Assembly: GCA_002493515.1 (NCBI GenBank)
Contig: DKYZ01000125.1
Coordinates: 30,280-36,626 of the forward strand
Reading direction: 5' to 3'
DNA: 6,347 bases
Origin: Porphyromonadaceae bacterium UBA7087
GTDB lineage: Bacteria; Bacteroidota; Bacteroidia; Bacteroidales; Muribaculaceae
The translations under genes were made by a program, and so were the position numbers. The notes beneath the pieces are model-generated. The model made no database searches and was not told the origin of the DNA. It worked only from the letters and a program-made list of their open reading frames with translations. Every line of letters begins with the position of its first letter. The first letter of the stretch is position 1. Positions 1 to 6,347 of this stretch are shown here, piece by piece.

Positions 1-2279
1 AACGGCTTTGACAGGTATCCGTCGGCACCGCTGTCGAAGCCAGCCGTCCGTTGCTCATCCATGGTGCAGGCTGTGAGCATGAGCACAGGAATGTGGGAGG
101 TCGTGACCTCGCCTTTGAGAAGGCTGACACATTCCATGCCGTCCATCACAGGCATCATCACATCGCATATGATGATGTCAGGTACATATTTTATTGCCAT
201 TTTCAGGCCCTGCGCGCCGTTGTCGGCCACCATTATATTATATGCGTCCCCAAGCAGAGCGGATATCAGCGACTGGATATCGCGGTTGTCGTCGATGACG
301 AGCATTACCGGTTTGTCGTTGTCATATGTCTCCTGCTCGCAGGCTGCCGGTGAAAGCTCTGCCTCTATGACTTCCGGGGAGATGAAGGATTGAGTCCTGG
401 CATCTGAATCTGAACAGTGTCTCACGGGAAGCGTAACCTTGAAAACACTCCCTTTACCTGGCTCGCTCTCCACTTCAATCCTTCCGCCGTGAAGCTCTAT
501 GAATGCTTTGGTAAGGGCCAGTCCGATTCCAGACCCGTTGCCACCACTTTTATCCACCTGGTAGAAACGGTCGAATATCCGCCCAAGCTGTTCGGGCGCC
601 ATTCCCGAGCCGTTGTCTTTGACGAAGAAGCTGGCGGACTCGTCGTTTGAGACGAAAGCCACTTCTATACTGCCATTGTCGCGGGTATGTTTGAACGCGT
701 TGCTCATCAGATTGAAGAATATTCTTTCTATTTTCTCCACATCCAGGGCCATGGGAAAATGTGTCGATGGGGATATCGCGCAGCAAAGATGTATGTCACG
801 TCTGCGTGCTGCCTCGGAGAAGTCGGAAGTCCATCCTCTCAGCAGTGACGGAAGGTCGGCCTCTGACAGACTCAGGTCGATCTTGCCGTTCTCATATTTG
901 CGGAAATCAAGAATCTGGTCGATCAGACGTCGCAGAATCGCCACATTCTTCCGCGCAATCTCCATCAGCGACTTGTCGCGAGGGATCAGATAGCCGGCTT
1001 CGGCCACATCCTTCACGGGGGCGCTTATGAGAGTAAGTGGTGTCCTCAGGTCATGTGATACGTTGGTGAAAAACGTCAGTTTCGATTGTGTAGCCTCCCG
1101 CAGCTGTTCATATAGCTCGTTCTGCTTGGCTTTCTCCTCCTCGAGCTGGCTGTTTTTCAGCTGAAGTGTCTTCTGATGGCGCCGGTGGGCTGAAATTGCC
1201 TTTACTGATATGAAGAGCAGCACCGCGAGCATCAGCAGAATGGCCAGGGAGGCATAAAGAAGCATTTTCTGGGTGTCATACCGGTCGTCGAACACAATCA
1301 GCTTGTCACGCAGGGAGTTGATTTTTGATGATTCCTCCTCCAAAAGCTCCTCTTGGGCAAGGATGATGTCGGCGTTCTTACGGTCGATGGGTGGCAGCGA
1401 GGGTGTACGTGTCAGACGTTGGTAGGGTTCTCCTTTTAAAACAGACAGAGCCAGGCGCAGCAGTTTCTCTCCGTCGGAAGGGTAAAGGAATGTGGCGGTA
1501 AGGAGAGAGTCTTTCACTGCCTTGATGCCGATATGCGGAAAACCGTCGATTCCGTAGATTTTTATGTCGTCGCGTCCGAGGTCTCTAGCGGCCTTTGCTG
1601 CGCCGATACCCATGTGGTCGGTATGGGCGTATATCATGTTTGTCTGTGGGTAAATCCTGAGCAGGGAGTCGGTGACGGTGGCTGCCCGGCGGTCGTCCCA
1701 GTCGGCATGGACGCTTGCAAGGACGTTGAAGTCGGGAAAGGAGTCCGCCTTTGCAGCGAATCCGGCATGGCGCAGACGCGCCGGGGATGCGTCACGCGGC
1801 CCCTGGAGCTCAATGATGTTGAGCTTTCCCGTATTCGAGGCACGGCTGTAGAGGGCGACTGCCTCGCCGAGCTTTCGGTTGTCTACCTCCATGTGGGCGG
1901 TAAATCCGTCGCCATCTATCTGGCGGTCGAAGGTTACTACCGGAATATTCTTGTCGATAGCTTCTTTCACAACCGGAGTGATTGCCGCCGATTCATTTGG
2001 AGAGACGATGATAAGATCGCATCCCTCGTTGATGAAATGGCGTATGTCATCGATTTGGCGGCTGTTGTCGCCGTCGGCGGAGCGGAAAAGCAGTTCCACG
2101 TCGTCATGAAACAATGCCTCGCGCTTTATCTCGTCGTTGGTGCGGACTCGCCAATAGTCGTCAGAACATTGGGAAACGCCGATTCTGAATTTGTCATCGC
2201 CGGAGGTTTTGCTGCATGAGAGGATGGCGAAAAGACAGACCACAGCGCCCAGGAAGTGTGTAATGCGAGAAATTTTCAT
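1..2279 (-). CDS. Hybrid two-component system sensor/regulator (HTCS), periplasmic sugar-binding type, C-terminus beyond window
   Basis: Seen: reading the minus strand from the ATG at 2279 gives 759 uninterrupted codons to the window edge. Residues 1-22 are a hydrophobic signal sequence ending in ILSC, which resembles a lipobox. Residues about 29-310 look like a periplasmic-binding-protein (LacI/ribose-binding-like) sensor, with SPNES, VVTFDRQ and IYGIDGFP stretches. A transmembrane helix (about 339-359) and a short coiled coil (about 370-395) follow. The histidine kinase core has NVSHDLRTPL with phospho-acceptor H409, the N-box with N523 and N527, DNGSGM (555-560) and GSGIGLAL (582-589). The receiver has D663/D664, acceptor D706, T736 and K758 in YLSKP. 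Known: such proteins usually end in an AraC-type DNA-binding domain, and the Bacteroides thetaiotaomicron fructose sensor BT1754 has this sensor type. Inferred: it detects a periplasmic mono- or oligosaccharide and activates a nearby utilisation locus; the ligand cannot be told. An in-frame ATG at 2318 would add 13 residues before the signal sequence. I prefer 2279 because it gives a normal signal peptide and leaves room for a leader after the -7 box at 2337-2344. Confidence 0.93.
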   Translation of the reverse strand, partial: MKISRITHFLGAVVCLFAILSCSKTSGDDKFRIGVSQCSDDYWRVRTNDEIKREALFHDDVELLFRSADGDNSRQIDDIRHFINEGCDLIIVSPNESAAITPVVKEAIDKNIPVVTFDRQIDGDGFTAHMEVDNRKLGEAVALYSRASNTGKLNIIELQGPRDASPARLRHAGFAAKADSFPDFNVLASVHADWDDRRAATVTDSLLRIYPQTNMIYAHTDHMGIGAAKAARDLGRDDIKIYGIDGFPHIGIKAVKDSLLTATFLYPSDGEKLLRLALSVLKGEPYQRLTRTPSLPPIDRKNADIILAQEELLEEESSKINSLRDKLIVFDDRYDTQKMLLYASLAILLMLAVLLFISVKAISAHRRHQKTLQLKNSQLEEEKAKQNELYEQLREATQSKLTFFTNVSHDLRTPLTLISAPVKDVAEAGYLIPRDKSLMEIARKNVAILRRLIDQILDFRKYENGKIDLSLSEADLPSLLRGWTSDFSEAARRRDIHLCCAISPSTHFPMALDVEKIERIFFNLMSNAFKHTRDNGSIEVAFVSNDESASFFVKDNGSGMAPEQLGRIFDRFYQVDKSGGNGSGIGLALTKAFIELHGGRIEVESEPGKGSVFKVTLPVRHCSDSDARTQSFISPEVIEAELSPAACEQETYDNDKPVMLVIDDNRDIQSLISALLGDAYNIMVADNGAQGLKMAIKYVPDIIICDVMMPVMDGMECVSLLKGEVTTSHIPVLMLTACTMDEQRTAGFDSGADGYLSKP

Positions 2280-2336
2280 ATTGCGGAGCAGAAAGCCATA
2301 TGGGTGAAAGGTAGACATGATATGGAGGAGAATATG

Positions 2337-2344
2337 CAAAGTTA
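2337..2344 (-). promoter_or_regulatory. Bacteroidetes -7 promoter box for the HTCS gene
   Basis: On the minus strand this reads TAACTTTG followed by C, an exact match to the Bacteroidetes primary-sigma -7 consensus TAnnTTTG. It lies 57 bases upstream of the preferred ATG (2279), so transcription would start near 2333 and give a leader of roughly 50 bases. The other ATG at 2318 would leave a leader of only about 15 bases. No clear TTTG lies at the expected -33 position, where the sequence reads TTAT. The promoter may therefore be weak or depend on an activator. Confidence 0.55.
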
Positions 2345-2415
2345 GTAAAAATGACGATAATGCCATAATATTTTGCGGTTTCTGTTTTTTTATATACTTT
2401 TACGCGATATTTTCC

Positions 2416-2425
2416 GAGTTTGACA
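2416..2425 (+). repeat. Putative left terminal inverted repeat of the insertion sequence
   Basis: GAGTTTGACA here is the exact reverse complement of TGTCAAACTC at 4416-4425. It lies 82 bases beyond the transposase stop codon. Further inward, similarity is limited to a few scattered C positions, so the repeat is short. Confidence 0.5.
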
Positions 2426-2471
2426 CATTGTCCTCTTAACCGGCTATGAGCCAATGGTATAGCTCTTGAAA

Positions 2472-2489
2472 TTTTGTAGTATTACAAAA
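2472..2489 (-). terminator. Weak stem-loop after the transposase stop
   Basis: TTTTGTA (2472-2478) and TACAAAA (2483-2489) form a perfect 7-bp stem around a 4-base loop, 18 bases past the transposase stop codon. The stem is AT-rich, and only TTTC follows on the transposase strand. It is thus a poor intrinsic terminator, but it could slow readthrough from the transposase toward the HTCS gene. A second small hairpin, GGCT-atg-AGCC, lies at 2442-2452. Confidence 0.3.
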
Positions 2490-2507
2490 CGGGTGAATAA
2501 TTTAACA

Positions 2508-4322
2508 CTATTTTAACATTTTGCGGTATATTGCATTCAGTTTCCTGGTCTTTATAATCTGTGTGTCCACGCAAATGTCGTTAATCTCCTGAAGCCTGTC
2601 GGTGAGTTCGTCCCGCTCAAACAGGGGCATGTATCCGGCACCCCTGATATAGCCGAGTTTAAATTTTCGGAGCGTCGCTATGAGCCTGTCTATTGACACG
2701 TCCGGCATTTCCAGTCTCTTCTGGAGCATCTTGAGTATGAGCATCGCGAGAAAGCATATCAGGAAGTGCGAGCGGATGCGGTCGGAGCGCTGGAGATAGA
2801 CGGGACGGGCATCCAGGAATGATTTTGTGGTCCTGAAGAGGTGTTCTATCTCGTGATGGAACGAACGGGCGCGGAGTACGTCCACCGCGTCGTCGTCAAG
2901 CGAGGTGCCGTAGGCGTAGAAACCGTCAAACCTCTCCTCCTGTCCTATCAGTTCCCAGTCTATCGACATCGAGATGTTCCCGGTAACCTCCCCGTCGGGA
3001 GTGACATATGTGGTACGCACGTATTTGCGTGGATCGTTCTGCGACTGTCTGGAGGATGTCTGTTTTTTCCTTACAATCTTTTCGGCCAGCGGGATGCGTT
3101 GCTGCCTCCGGTGTCTGAGATACAGGGCGAAATCATGTGAGTATGTGACGATGACCCGCTCGGGGCGCGCCGTGTCCTTCCGGCCGCCGATGCATTTGTC
3201 CACTGTTATCTCCTTATAGAATTTTGTCCCGCGCTCCGCATCAAGGTCGATACTGTCAAGATCGAATGTGTCGCGAAGCGGATCCGAAGGGTCAATCGGG
3301 GGAAGCCCGGGATCCCTGAAAGCCACGTGCCATCCATGTGGGTCAAGCGCGGCGTCACAATCCGTCTCGGGGAGTCTTGCCAGTGACTGGACCGCGATAT
3401 ATTCCCTGCCCTCGGTCATGTTGTACCGGCGGTTGTCCTCGCTTGAGAGTCCGGCATCCGTGCTTATCACAAATTCGTTGAGCCCGTACTTCCGCGCTAT
3501 CATCTCCTCTATTTTCTTGAGCGACGGCTGCTCCGACTCGTTTCCCGGAAAGATGATGAACGACAGCGGGATGCCGTCCGCATCCATCAGCATGCCCATC
3601 TGCACGATCGGGTTGGGCCTGTGTTCCTTTGACTTGCCGCGGCGCCTTATGCCTTCCGGCCTGCGGGGATGCCGGGGGTCCTTGCCGACGGGGTCGTTGT
3701 CCTCGATCTCGAAATAATAATTGGTGCAGTCATAGAATATCACTTTCGTGTTGCGCCTGATGATTGACTGCGAGCTGGCCCATACGGCGGCCTGTATGTC
3801 CTCGATGTGTGATGACAGCAGCGACAGGGCGCGGTAGATGTCCTCAAGGGCACATGTCATCTTGCGCATGCGTTTCCTGCCGAGCTCGTAACTGTTTAGT
3901 TTTGAGCAGGGACAGAGGATGCGCAGCATCACGAGCGTCTCCAGTATCTCGTTGAGGTTGTATCTGGCGTTGCTCCCGGCGGATATGACGTTGCACACCT
4001 CCGGAAGCCCCAGGCCGTTATACAGCGGCAACAGCAGCAGGTCGCCGCAGTCGTGGCTGACCTGCTCTCCGGGCCTGATGCGTTCGGAGGGGGAGAACTC
4101 GGCCTTTATGGTCTCCCTGTCCTCCTTTTCTTTCTCATTCAGTCTGGCCACATAGGCCCTGGCCCATTCCAGGCCATCCGCGCAACCATGCTTTTCCTCT
4201 ATTTCCTCCTCACTGCCGAGAGTCTCGACGCGCATGGTGGTGCTTTTGCCAGTCTTGTCCCGGTATGACTTCAGTATATATATGGTATGTGGCCGCTGGG
4301 GCCTTGAAAAGCTCAGTCTCAT
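2508..4322 (-). CDS. DDE transposase, IS1634-family-like
   Basis: Catalyses cut-and-paste movement of the surrounding element. Seen, numbering from the ATG at 4322 (604 aa): the first acidic residue D198 in VIFYDCTNYYFE; a basic GKSKEHRPNP stretch (about 229-238) followed by VQMG; the second D289 in VISTDAGLSS; and the catalytic glutamate, probably E493, in EIEHLFRTTKSFLDARPVY, then a hydrophobic SHFLICFLAM helix. About 200 residues separate the second Asp from the Glu, consistent with the inserted beta-rich domain of IS4-related transposases. The motifs YDxTxxYFE, GKSKEHRP, DAGLxS and IExLFRxxKxxLxARPVY are what I know from IS1634-type enzymes. The frame stays open upstream to an ATG at 4421, but those 33 extra residues are translated from the AT-rich end of the element. 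The start MRLSFSRPQRP at 4322 lies a normal distance downstream of the -7 box at 4355-4362, so I chose it. No frameshift or internal stop is present. Confidence 0.9.
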   Translation of the reverse strand: MRLSFSRPQRPHTIYILKSYRDKTGKSTTMRVETLGSEEEIEEKHGCADGLEWARAYVARLNEKEKEDRETIKAEFSPSERIRPGEQVSHDCGDLLLLPLYNGLGLPEVCNVISAGSNARYNLNEILETLVMLRILCPCSKLNSYELGRKRMRKMTCALEDIYRALSLLSSHIEDIQAAVWASSQSIIRRNTKVIFYDCTNYYFEIEDNDPVGKDPRHPRRPEGIRRRGKSKEHRPNPIVQMGMLMDADGIPLSFIIFPGNESEQPSLKKIEEMIARKYGLNEFVISTDAGLSSEDNRRYNMTEGREYIAVQSLARLPETDCDAALDPHGWHVAFRDPGLPPIDPSDPLRDTFDLDSIDLDAERGTKFYKEITVDKCIGGRKDTARPERVIVTYSHDFALYLRHRRQQRIPLAEKIVRKKQTSSRQSQNDPRKYVRTTYVTPDGEVTGNISMSIDWELIGQEERFDGFYAYGTSLDDDAVDVLRARSFHHEIEHLFRTTKSFLDARPVYLQRSDRIRSHFLICFLAMLILKMLQKRLEMPDVSIDRLIATLRKFKLGYIRGAGYMPLFERDELTDRLQEINDICVDTQIIKTRKLNAIYRKMLK

Positions 4323-4354
4323 AGCGTCTGGGTTGATATTACCTAATATTACTA

Positions 4355-4362
4355 CAAAGGTA
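4355..4362 (-). promoter_or_regulatory. -7 promoter box for the transposase gene
   Basis: On the minus strand this reads TACCTTTG, an exact TAnnTTTG match. It lies 32 bases upstream of the preferred transposase ATG (4322), so the leader would be about 29 bases. The expected -33 position (about 4383-4386) has no TTTG and falls inside the AAACTGT dyad at 4375-4391. Confidence 0.5.
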
Positions 4363-4374
4363 CAAATAAAAAAC

Positions 4375-4391
4375 AAACTGTGTAACAGTTT
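4375..4391. repeat. 17-bp dyad AAACTGT-gta-ACAGTTT upstream of the transposase promoter
   Basis: A perfect 7-bp inverted repeat with a 3-base centre lies inside the right end of the insertion sequence. Its centre coincides with the place where the -33 element of the transposase promoter would be. It could be an operator, a transposase-binding subterminal site, or a hairpin that blocks transcripts entering from outside. The sequence does not decide between these. Confidence 0.45.
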
Positions 4392-4415
4392 ATTAAAAAA
4401 ATTTTGGGGGTCTAC

Positions 4416-4425
4416 TGTCAAACTC
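4416..4425 (-). repeat. Putative right terminal inverted repeat of the insertion sequence
   Basis: TGTCAAACTC, exact reverse complement of GAGTTTGACA at 2416-2425. It lies 93 bases upstream of the preferred transposase start and 51 bases before the -33 box of the downstream regulator gene. Confidence 0.5.
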
Positions 4426-4476
4426 CAGTGGTTCAGAGCGTATACTTGGGATTTTGCCTAAAAGAATAAAATAAAT

Positions 4477-4508
4477 TTTGGAGAATATATGAAAATTGAT
4501 TAATTTTG
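4477..4508 (+). promoter_or_regulatory. Bacteroidetes -33/-7 promoter of the SusR-like regulator
   Basis: TTTG at 4477-4480 and TAATTTTG at 4501-4508 match the TTTG / TAnnTTTG consensus with a 20-base spacer, which fits -33/-7 spacing. Transcription would begin near 4512. That is only a few bases before the first ATG (4515) and about 24 bases before the second in-frame ATG (4536). The promoter lies outside the putative insertion-sequence end at 4425. Any upstream activator site beyond about 50 bases may have been displaced by the insertion. Confidence 0.65.
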
Positions 4509-4514
4509 CTCTGT

Positions 4515-6206
4515 ATGAGTATACTGCAGAAAATAATGTCTGCCACGGCATGTTGCATTCTGTGTATTTTATTGTCGTTGGAGGGTTTCGGTGCGGATGA
4601 CACTGATTCATTACTGCGTGTGCTCGATATAAAGATAGAACGCCGTGAGACCTTCACGGCCGAGAAAGAAAAGCGGTTGCGTACACTTCGCGATGAAGTA
4701 TACGCAGAAACCGATTCCAGGAGACGCTTTCATCGGCTGGGAGCTTTGCTTGATGAATATGCGTCGTTCAACAGCGATTCGTCTATCCGGATATGTCAGG
4801 AGCGTGAGAGGCTGGCTGGGTTAGTCGGCGATCCGGAGCTTAAGATACACGCCCTTCTGAGTATGGCCAATATACTGGGTAATTCCGGACAGTTTCCGGA
4901 GTCGCTTGCTATTGTCGATTCAATTCCGAGTTCAAGTATCCCGGAATATCTCAAGCCTTTCTATTACCACATCAAACGGACTTTATATGGCTACATGGCC
5001 GATTATGCCGTCCGGACTGAAGACAAACGGCGTTACCAGAACCTTACTTCCGAATTTCGTGATTCATTGATATCTGTAAATTCGGAAAAAACGATATACG
5101 GACTTCTTATACGCGCAGATAAGCTTAACAGTAGCGGACATCCGGAGGCGGCTTGCAAATTGCTTGAGGCTTGGAATGACTCCCACGGGGCAGAAGACAC
5201 TCATGACAGTGCGATCATGGCCTATACGCTATCAGAATCATATAGGCTTCTTGGGAACAGGGAGGCACGTAAACGGCAGCTTGCCATTGCATCTATAGCC
5301 GACATGGAGTCTGCGGTAAGGGAATATGTGGCACTGCGCCAGCTTGCCGTGATGCTCTATGAAGAGGGAGACATTGAACGCGCTTACAAATACCTCAGAC
5401 AATGTATGAATGACGCGGTGATATGCAACGCCCGGCTGAGGCAGGTCGAGATAAATGATGTTTTCCCGATTGTAAACGACGTTTACCTTCGGATGATTGA
5501 CGCCCAGCGACACAGGCTACATCTGTATATTATTATAATTTCCATACTTGCCCTATTGGCGGCCATAGCCTATTTGCTGGCTGTCAAACAGATGCGTCAT
5601 GCCCGTCGTGCCCGGCAGGAGCTTGCCGAGGCAAACACGCGCCTGGTGTCCATGAATGAGGAGCTGAAGGCTCTCATAGGCAAATTGCGTGAGGCCAACA
5701 GGGAAATAGAGGAGGCGTCACGCCTTAAGGAAGAGTATATAGGGGAATACATGAACCAGTGTTCCGTGTATATTGACAAGCTCGACAGTTTCCGCAAGAA
5801 AATAAGTAATCGTCTTGCCTCCGGGTCAATGGCTAAAACAAAAGAACTTCTGCAAGATACCAATATGGTAGACGAGGAACTGAGAACTTTCTATGAACAT
5901 TTTGACACGACTTTCCTGCGGCTTTTTCCGACATTTGTAGAGGATTTCAACAATCTGCTCAATCCAGAAAACCGGATAGAACCTAAGACGAAGGGGCGGC
6001 TCACCACCGAACTGCGCATTTTCGCCCTGATACGGCTCGGCATCACTGACAGTAACAAGATAGCGCAGTTCCTCAGATACTCGGTCACAACCATCTACAA
6101 CTACCGCACCAAGGTGCGCAACAAAGCGGCTGGCGACAGGGACAATCTTGAGAGAAAACTTATGCAAATAGGCTCTGCAGGGGGTATTCAGGAGACTTCC
6201 GGCTGA
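4515..6206 (+). CDS. Membrane-anchored transcriptional regulator, DUF6377 / SusR-like
   Basis: Seen (563 aa from the ATG at 4515): an N-terminal hydrophobic signal segment (about 8-27); a long, mostly helical region with TPR-like repeats (about 30-325, e.g. AYTLSESYRLLGN and LAVMLYEEGDIERAYKYL); one strong transmembrane helix (about 337-357, YIIIISILALLAAIAYLLAV); a basic stop-transfer stretch then a coiled coil (about 367-410); and a cytoplasmic segment with FPTFVEDFNNLL and a C-terminal helix-turn-helix (about 497-537, LRIFALIRLGITDSNKIAQFL then SVTTIYNYRTKVRNKA). Known: this layout matches Bacteroides proteins with the DUF6377 domain, which I associate with SusR, the maltose/starch-responsive activator of the sus operon. 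Inferred: it senses a signal outside the inner membrane and directly controls nearby promoters. The ligand and targets are unknown, and this is not shown to be the starch regulator. The frame is also open from a TTG at 4506, but that codon lies in the -7 box. The ATG at 4536 is a serious alternative because it leaves a normal leader. A strong terminator follows, so the gene appears monocistronic. Confidence 0.85.
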   Translation: MSILQKIMSATACCILCILLSLEGFGADDTDSLLRVLDIKIERRETFTAEKEKRLRTLRDEVYAETDSRRRFHRLGALLDEYASFNSDSSIRICQERERLAGLVGDPELKIHALLSMANILGNSGQFPESLAIVDSIPSSSIPEYLKPFYYHIKRTLYGYMADYAVRTEDKRRYQNLTSEFRDSLISVNSEKTIYGLLIRADKLNSSGHPEAACKLLEAWNDSHGAEDTHDSAIMAYTLSESYRLLGNREARKRQLAIASIADMESAVREYVALRQLAVMLYEEGDIERAYKYLRQCMNDAVICNARLRQVEINDVFPIVNDVYLRMIDAQRHRLHLYIIIISILALLAAIAYLLAVKQMRHARRARQELAEANTRLVSMNEELKALIGKLREANREIEEASRLKEEYIGEYMNQCSVYIDKLDSFRKKISNRLASGSMAKTKELLQDTNMVDEELRTFYEHFDTTFLRLFPTFVEDFNNLLNPENRIEPKTKGRLTTELRIFALIRLGITDSNKIAQFLRYSVTTIYNYRTKVRNKAAGDRDNLERKLMQIGSAGGIQETSG

Positions 6207-6239
6207 CTTGAAACAACTATATATTTGACAATTTTATAG

Positions 6240-6277
6240 AAGCGTAACTGTCTGTAATACAGCAGTTACGCTTTTTT
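6240..6277 (+). terminator. Strong rho-independent terminator of the SusR-like gene
   Basis: AAGCGTAACTG (6240-6250) pairs perfectly with CAGTTACGCTT (6263-6273). The stem continues inward as CTGT-aat-ACAG after one bulged T (6251), and a run of six T follows (6272-6277). It begins 34 bases after the stop codon at 6206. The T-run favours the plus strand; on the minus strand the stem is followed by a poor U-tract. Confidence 0.9.
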
Positions 6278-6291
6278 AGTCGCTTCATTTG

Positions 6292-6332
6292 CACTACTTC
6301 CTGACTCACAGATGTTTCAGGAATTGGTAGTG
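6292..6332. other. Imperfect stem-loop in the right intergenic region
   Basis: CACTAC plus TTCCTGA (6292-6304) pair with TCAGGAA (6317-6323) and GTAGTG (6327-6332). There is a 12-base loop and a 3-base bulge (TTG, 6324-6326). No T-run follows on either strand, so it is not a typical intrinsic terminator. It could be part of an intergenic repeat, a structured RNA or the end of another element, cut by the window edge. No gene is supported in 6278-6347. Confidence 0.4.
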
Positions 6333-6347
6333 TTTCACTGAGTGTGT

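Larger units (their letters stand above)
2416..4425 (-). mobile_element. Insertion sequence, IS1634-family-like, about 2.0 kb
   Basis: One transposase gene fills nearly the whole segment between two copies of GAGTTTGACA in inverted orientation (2416-2425 and, reversed, 4416-4425). This predicts an element of 2010 bp, near the upper end of what I recall for IS1634-family elements. The transposase is full length with its catalytic residues in place, so the element may still be active. It sits between the divergent HTCS and SusR-like genes without breaking either. I could not find a direct target repeat at these ends, so the exact boundaries are tentative. The presence of an insertion sequence here is well supported by the transposase itself. 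Confidence 0.7.

Noticed and set aside
1533..2219. 228-codon plus-strand open frame
   Set aside because: It lies wholly opposite the HTCS coding sequence, which carries recognisable sensor motifs. The plus-strand product has no recognisable domain or promoter, so it is an antisense shadow.
4323..4421. 33-residue N-terminal extension of the transposase from the ATG at 4421
   Set aside because: It would be encoded by the inverted repeat, the dyad and the promoter box of the element, so it is most likely non-coding.
2393..4447. 7-bp direct repeat TATACTT at 2393-2399 and 4441-4447 as the target duplication of the insertion sequence
   Set aside because: The implied tips (2400 and 4440) are not inverted repeats of each other, and the GAGTTTGACA repeats would be about 15 bases inside. 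A 7-bp AT-rich match in flanks of this size is expected by chance.
4506..4514. TTG at 4506 as the start codon of the SusR-like gene
   Set aside because: The TTG forms the last bases of the TAATTTTG promoter box, so it would not be in the predicted transcript.
6217..6347. Open minus-strand frame of about 43 codons entering from the right edge, ending in TAG at 6217-6219
   Set aside because: It would read through the terminator hairpin, and the residues show no recognisable family. An open frame of this length is common by chance. A convergent gene cannot be excluded without sequence beyond 6347.

Overview
The window looks like a Bacteroidota (Bacteroidales: Bacteroides or a gut relative) chromosome. 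Two things point there. One gene is a hybrid two-component sensor with a periplasmic sugar-binding sensor domain and a receiver fused in cis. Also, the genes are preceded by TAnnTTTG-type -7 promoter boxes instead of E. coli-like -10 boxes and Shine-Dalgarno sites.

Layout: (1) Positions 1-2279, minus strand: the N-terminal 759 codons of a hybrid two-component system (HTCS) protein, cut by the left window edge at the end of its receiver domain. Its predicted promoter box is at 2337-2344. (2) Positions about 2416-4425: an insertion sequence with a complete DDE transposase resembling the IS1634 family (minus strand, 2508-4322). A 10-bp perfect inverted repeat marks its probable ends, and a -7 promoter box and a 17-bp dyad lie upstream of the transposase. 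No convincing target duplication was found. (3) Positions 4515-6206, plus strand: a membrane-anchored regulator of the DUF6377/SusR-like type. It has a signal sequence, a helical TPR-like periplasmic region, one transmembrane helix, a coiled coil and a C-terminal cytoplasmic helix-turn-helix. It has a good -33/-7 promoter and is followed by a strong intrinsic terminator (6240-6277). (4) The last 70 bases hold no supported gene, but contain an imperfect stem-loop.

The HTCS and the SusR-like regulator are transcribed away from each other, and the insertion sequence lies between their promoters. Both are the kind of one-protein membrane signal transducer that Bacteroidales use to switch on polysaccharide or sugar utilisation loci. 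No SusC/SusD, glycoside hydrolase or transporter gene is visible here, so the regulons cannot be named. I did not find a clearly new multi-gene system. The most notable points are the insertion between two divergent sensors, the operator-like dyad upstream of the transposase, and the SusR-like promoter that lies almost on the start codon. No stretch over 300 bases lacks a gene.
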